A stretch of DNA of 64,000 nt, taken from NCBI GenBank assembly GCA_964531335.1, contig CAZHEV010000005.1, positions 62,001 to 126,000 on the forward strand. Reading direction: 5' to 3'. This stretch comes from CAZHEV01 sp964531335 [NCBI: uncultured bacterium]. GTDB lineage: Bacteria > Eisenbacteria > RBG-16-71-46 > CAZHEV01. The position numbers and the translations under genes were made by a program. Shown in pieces: positions 62,601-64,000 of this stretch. Numbering within the stretch: the first letter of the stretch is position 1; each line of letters begins with the position of its first letter. The notes below the pieces were generated by a model. The model saw only the letters and a list, made by a program, of their open reading frames with translations. It was not told the DNA's origin and ran no database searches.

Positions 62601-64000
62601 CGCCCTGATCCACGGGGGCGCCGGAGCCCGGTATCCACTCATCCCAACTGTCGATTACATAAGTGCCGATCGGGACGAGGTCGCCGCCCGCGACGGCCGC
62701 GCCCGTCTGGCCGATTCCGCCGCCACCGCCCTCGAACTCCTCGTCACCGACGAAGATGTCGGTGATCTGAGGATCGTTGCGGTCGAGCAGCAGCATGATC
62801 CCCTCCTCGGAGGTGTTGACCATGCCCGAGTAGCTTGTGACCTGAGCGCGGAACCTGTACTCGCGGCTCGGCGCCGGCGTTGCGCCCATCGCCGCTTCCA
62901 TCGCGGCGACAAGGCTCTCGATGCTCTCGAACTCCGCGATCCACATGCCGTCCGCGGGCGCGCCCGCGAGCGAGAAGTCGCCGGGATCGTCGCGGTACGT
63001 CATAGAGGCGATCGTAACCCACGAAGGCTGCAGCGGGTTGATCACGTCGTTATAGAACTGGAGATTCGCGCTCCAAACGTCCGGCGACTCGTCGACGCTG
63101 TTCCACGCGGCAACCGCGATGTTCTGCGGCAGCACCGGAATGAACTGCGTTTCCAGCGGCAGGGCGTTCGGCATGACCTTGTCACCGTCCGAAAGCACGC
63201 CTTCCAGCGTGTGTCCGGCGGCGCCGAAGATCATGAGCGCCATCTCCGGCATCGTGTTGTTGACCTCGGCCAGAACGACGGGCACGTTCGCCGCCTCGTC
63301 GGCGTCGATTATGCCGTTGCCGTCCTCGTCGCCCCCTATGTTTCCGTCCTCATCCGCAGAGAAGGCCCTGAACCAGACCGCGCCGCTGAGCTCGGAAACG
63401 TCGACAGGGAACGTGGCCTTGGCGTCGCCGCCGCTCACCGTGGGATCGGCCGTGCCGATGGTCGTCCAGTCGGACCAGCCATCGCCGCCGGTAGTCGACC
63501 ACTGCAAGGTCGTGGTCGCCACGTCACCCGGATTGTAGCCGATGGCCGACGTGTGCACGGTGACGTTGCCGCTTATGACCAGCGTCGGATCGTTCGCATA
63601 GCGAATACCGACCCCCGGCACCGTGAAGCCCCACACCACCGTCGCCGGTCCCAGCATGTCGTTGATGACCAGGATCGTCGTCGCGGCGTCCGTGCCCTCG
63701 TTTCCGACCGCGTCTATCGCGTTGGCCCTGACCTCGGCGAAGAGATCGCCGGAGCCGGTCAGGAGCTCGCGGATAGGCTCGGTCTCGAGGCGGCAGGTGT
63801 AGTACATCGTCCCGCCGACGTCCGTGTCGGCCGTGAAGTCCGGCGTCTCGTGATTCACGCCGAGGCCGGTCAGGTAGTCGTCGTCCGGGTCGAGCGGAGT
63901 GCAGTCTATGTCGATCCATGTCGCAAGGCCGGTAAGCTGCGAGTTGGCGTCCACCGAGAACTGGAAGACTACAGCCTCTGCCGCCTGGTTCGACGGCTCG
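56635..64000 (-). CDS. Giant secreted multidomain protein with nested VWA domain and C-terminal sorting-domain-like module (5' end outside window)
   Basis: The frame is open to position 64000, so the N-terminus is missing; ~2,454 codons are visible. Most of it is Ig-like/fibronectin-like modules sharing a pattern of the type WDTSGLDEGVYYLRVRAYDE, with Asp-rich connectors. A canonical EF-hand loop (DEDGNGIIDADE, 63295-63330) lies near the visible start. A VWA domain spans about 59620-60219 with intact MIDAS residues (DIVFILDGSGSMSG; VILVTDTSPE) and Gly/Ala-rich linkers on both sides. The last ~105 residues (YIYPNPVDPGNGGGKFVVNA ... VPWDGRAEDGTMLASGPYMA) are a FlgD/T9SS type-A sorting-domain pattern. 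Probably an exported surface protein or adhesin; calcium binding is likely. Ligand unknown. Confidence 0.85.
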   Translation of the reverse strand, partial: EPSNQAAEAVVFQFSVDANSQLTGLATWIDIDCTPLDPDDDYLTGLGVNHETPDFTADTDVGGTMYYTCRLETEPIRELLTGSGDLFAEVRANAIDAVGNEGTDAATTILVINDMLGPATVVWGFTVPGVGIRYANDPTLVISGNVTVHTSAIGYNPGDVATTTLQWSTTGGDGWSDWTTIGTADPTVSGGDAKATFPVDVSELSGAVWFRAFSADEDGNIGGDEDGNGIIDADEAANVPVVLAEVNNTMPEMALMIFGAAGHTLEGVLSDGDKVMPNALPLETQFIPVLPQNIAVAAWNSVDESPDVWSANLQFYNDVINPLQPSWVTIASMTYRDDPGDFSLAGAPADGMWIAEFESIESLVAAMEAAMGATPAPSREYRFRAQVTSYSGMVNTSEEGIMLLLDRNDPQITDIFVGDEEFEGGGGGIGQTGAAVAGGDLVPIGTYVIDSWDEWIPGSGAPVDQGDAWESSGIYGVRARVKTASGQWETVGMLALDPDANLPGTYTINWETPFNPAWGDSVFSVEIAARDSVGNCSTFVRADAITVQDATPPAGTEIVGIAAVPGAGATFPDTTTETTIREEGTYVRGEVTLTAATAAGDQSISAGGSSVYFQVMPDGGDWITINAGAVNPSLPEGVAMEADMAQGGGAHLGLLWDVAWDTMVEDGQGNAIFPDGHYVGRAWAIDDWGNHELLDGVAEIDIWVDNTAPVAQMDADPSDPDADLTAAVERNDVFTAFARTIDDVTGTEVVDDDVTVEFMIKLATDMNVESSWTTLGPGYDATDVNPDATRPYSFDWWMNQNTPPLVVGADYHIAASATDQLGNNNSVVVHQDAGVGITITIVDTQAPVATITKLVRSVGDPTVITWPDEVCIVGIDSLEATILRGDMDTKFVRFYYRAEGETQWILADGDVEQMGDLTWVLYNWDSSGLPEGRYEFAAVAEDDAGNSAEGPAITLVVNRTGPVFAAVSPESDVMPDWEPSLSAATASYANPGTTIAIGPEGPQPFADGRMAPTGSYTGTASRMYTVTIAGAGNTGAASFDWSGSGGAGSGSAVTGGMVELEDGIFVSFCDGTDTPSFEIGDTFTFHTEGKTVDLIVTTDVGLDDIDPDRVFFEYKLSSDPDRDEYWMRDAVAPCGVLHDDMMNTWSSKWDISGLESCLYDVRLTMWDVCGNWTTDMLAENVIVDNDCPPVAITNIENADEDDTTLEPIDFGQITDVTRGVPVTIWATATDDEPCLPESHETAITQMQFQLSGTAAAGGGGMADIVFILDGSGSMSGEIANAQAAMSAFAGALTGVNVDFALALVDMGGDVSPGKVAINFTSDVNAFQNAVNTFSSSGAMNSFDATTGALSSAYGLSWRPGATRFVILVTDTSPEMGSGSGVNFCSNPSPPEEAAFVSAVGNQAIVHAIVETPTNDTSGCPEDHNCYDGVTSATGGSLWDLNSTDWSGMLSSIAGQIAGAVAGGWKDLGLYEVPVDAGDDPDVTASQLWDTSGLDEGVYYLRVRAYDEADNICTSQMVQVNIVDKTPPLARIAGFDPDVLHGDDENTLERVYAMAYSDDEIVDVQFQYNLDPATESWVTFGVGTNVDGGEFDPLEQNNVPEVWAADFNLSDRIADTNLGVGDQFTLRAVAKDSDGHRIDDFGSDRNSPELLVTIVRNPADGSLALCPGTPTRITDMSVGSPQEDEVVVSVTTDAVNEVPRVLAISEDLTGEDTAQLVTLDRREEIPSSTFQGNVGFAGVMDGGQVAIFATAIRPDGTPAVDMAIRNLVVHPVTDGLGSNGVVGVPLTGSCASEDFFDASVEIPPGSGQEGGLYIGPAGLDVPKMPQEQRLYIDRVGDAYYIDLFGATGDFNRGYEAGIVITYEDADLPEGADENMLAPRYWSGSAWSAVGITNVEVDPIDNEVSFDVNNLVDNNLFSLFIGTGDGAPIEVVDISPWSNGYTDRHPMIRAFLRGIPEGALGEANDIDQGSIQIWRTGPAGADSSRKKVADTAPAGYWWQGKAFGFGDLRLVPSGISEYELIYEHSEREIDGLAAGEYMLEIRFRDVAGTEFVLDPAAPRATFGVDATPVRYEWDPGIANFVLGRDPEISVTLRDGEAGVLIEDLLGDEQGLSDGIKMDVYRVQTGQGEPDGPEDTHYSRNLIQTATTGMLVFDPSIDEYMPGDTLRITYPVRQVNLDAYNGQELEVVLFTNRSTYDNGTPEFEGDDINRYHRAVQDRVGNVASSFVQQRYRIDVCGPSVEFISPQCGAELEPDDDILVTLEISDECSLCEGDCNEDFTFEGAGLDLESIRYEVMTPADTAMTLRNAKINGTRVTFTMPSPLQLGDHTLVVWVSDVLGNETRAECSFTVESADGLLADAYIYPNPVDPGNGGGKFVVNAGQAGAKVSIDVFDFAGNFVATVAHDKKIDGWGFEVPWDGRAEDGTMLASGPYMARVKVRNGDQAVSRTVKVMIWQLNN

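Noticed and set aside
1-64000. Genomic island, prophage or integrative element
   Set aside because: No integrase, transposase, tRNA, attachment repeats or phage structural genes are visible, and orientation and base composition look uniform.

Overview
This is a GC-rich bacterial window in which every supported gene reads on the minus strand, so transcription runs from position 64000 toward 1. A high-GC lineage of the Fibrobacteres-Chlorobi-Bacteroidetes (FCB) superphylum, probably a candidate phylum, fits best. The reasons are two proteins ending in type IX secretion (T9SS)/FlgD-like C-terminal sorting domains, a PorV-like outer-membrane barrel fused to thrombospondin-3 repeats and an OmpA domain, a large DUF2723 membrane protein, a YfhO-type membrane protein, and an FtsI carrying a PASTA domain. 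This assignment is inference; there is no rRNA here. MurE carries the DNPR motif of meso-diaminopimelate ligases, so the cell wall is probably of the Gram-negative meso-DAP type.

In transcription order: (1) 64000-54891 holds the C-terminal ~2,450 residues of a giant secreted protein with a von Willebrand A domain nested inside an Ig-like module, then a PorV-like/TSP3/OmpA protein. (2) 54890-49620 holds an FMN riboswitch and attenuator hairpin, then ribD-ribE-ribBA-ribH-nusB and a phosphoesterase. (3) 49433-13335 is a ~36 kb envelope-glycan locus. It has many glycosyltransferases, four SDR-type sugar-nucleotide enzymes (including UDP-glucuronate decarboxylase and a soluble CapD-like dehydratase), a Gfo/Idh/MocA dehydrogenase followed by a hexapeptide acyltransferase and a DegT aminotransferase (the WbpB-WbpD-WbpE type set), a second DegT enzyme, an asparagine-synthase-like amidotransferase, a Wzx-type flippase, and a PorZ-like beta-propeller protein with a sorting domain. 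(4) 13310-1 is the division and cell-wall (dcw) cluster mraZ-rsmH-ftsL-ftsI-murE-murF-mraY-murD-ftsW-murG-murC, preceded by a promoter and three 10-bp-spaced MraZ boxes; murC runs off the left edge.

The most interesting hypothesis is that region 3 is an A-LPS-like glycan locus tied to type IX secretion. In Porphyromonas, Wbp-pathway sugars form the linker that attaches T9SS cargo to anionic LPS, and PorZ presents that LPS to the PorU sortase. Here a PorZ-like protein lies inside a locus with a Wbp-like trio and an amidotransferase, and a sorting-domain giant plus a PorV-like barrel lie upstream. Other notable points are a polyprenyl-phosphate phosphoglycosyltransferase domain that lacks its catalytic Asp-Glu dyad, a glycosyltransferase whose best Shine-Dalgarno points to an ATC start, and an acyltransferase with a C-terminal zinc-ribbon-like Cys cluster. 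I saw no tRNA, rRNA, CRISPR array, insertion sequence or phage gene.
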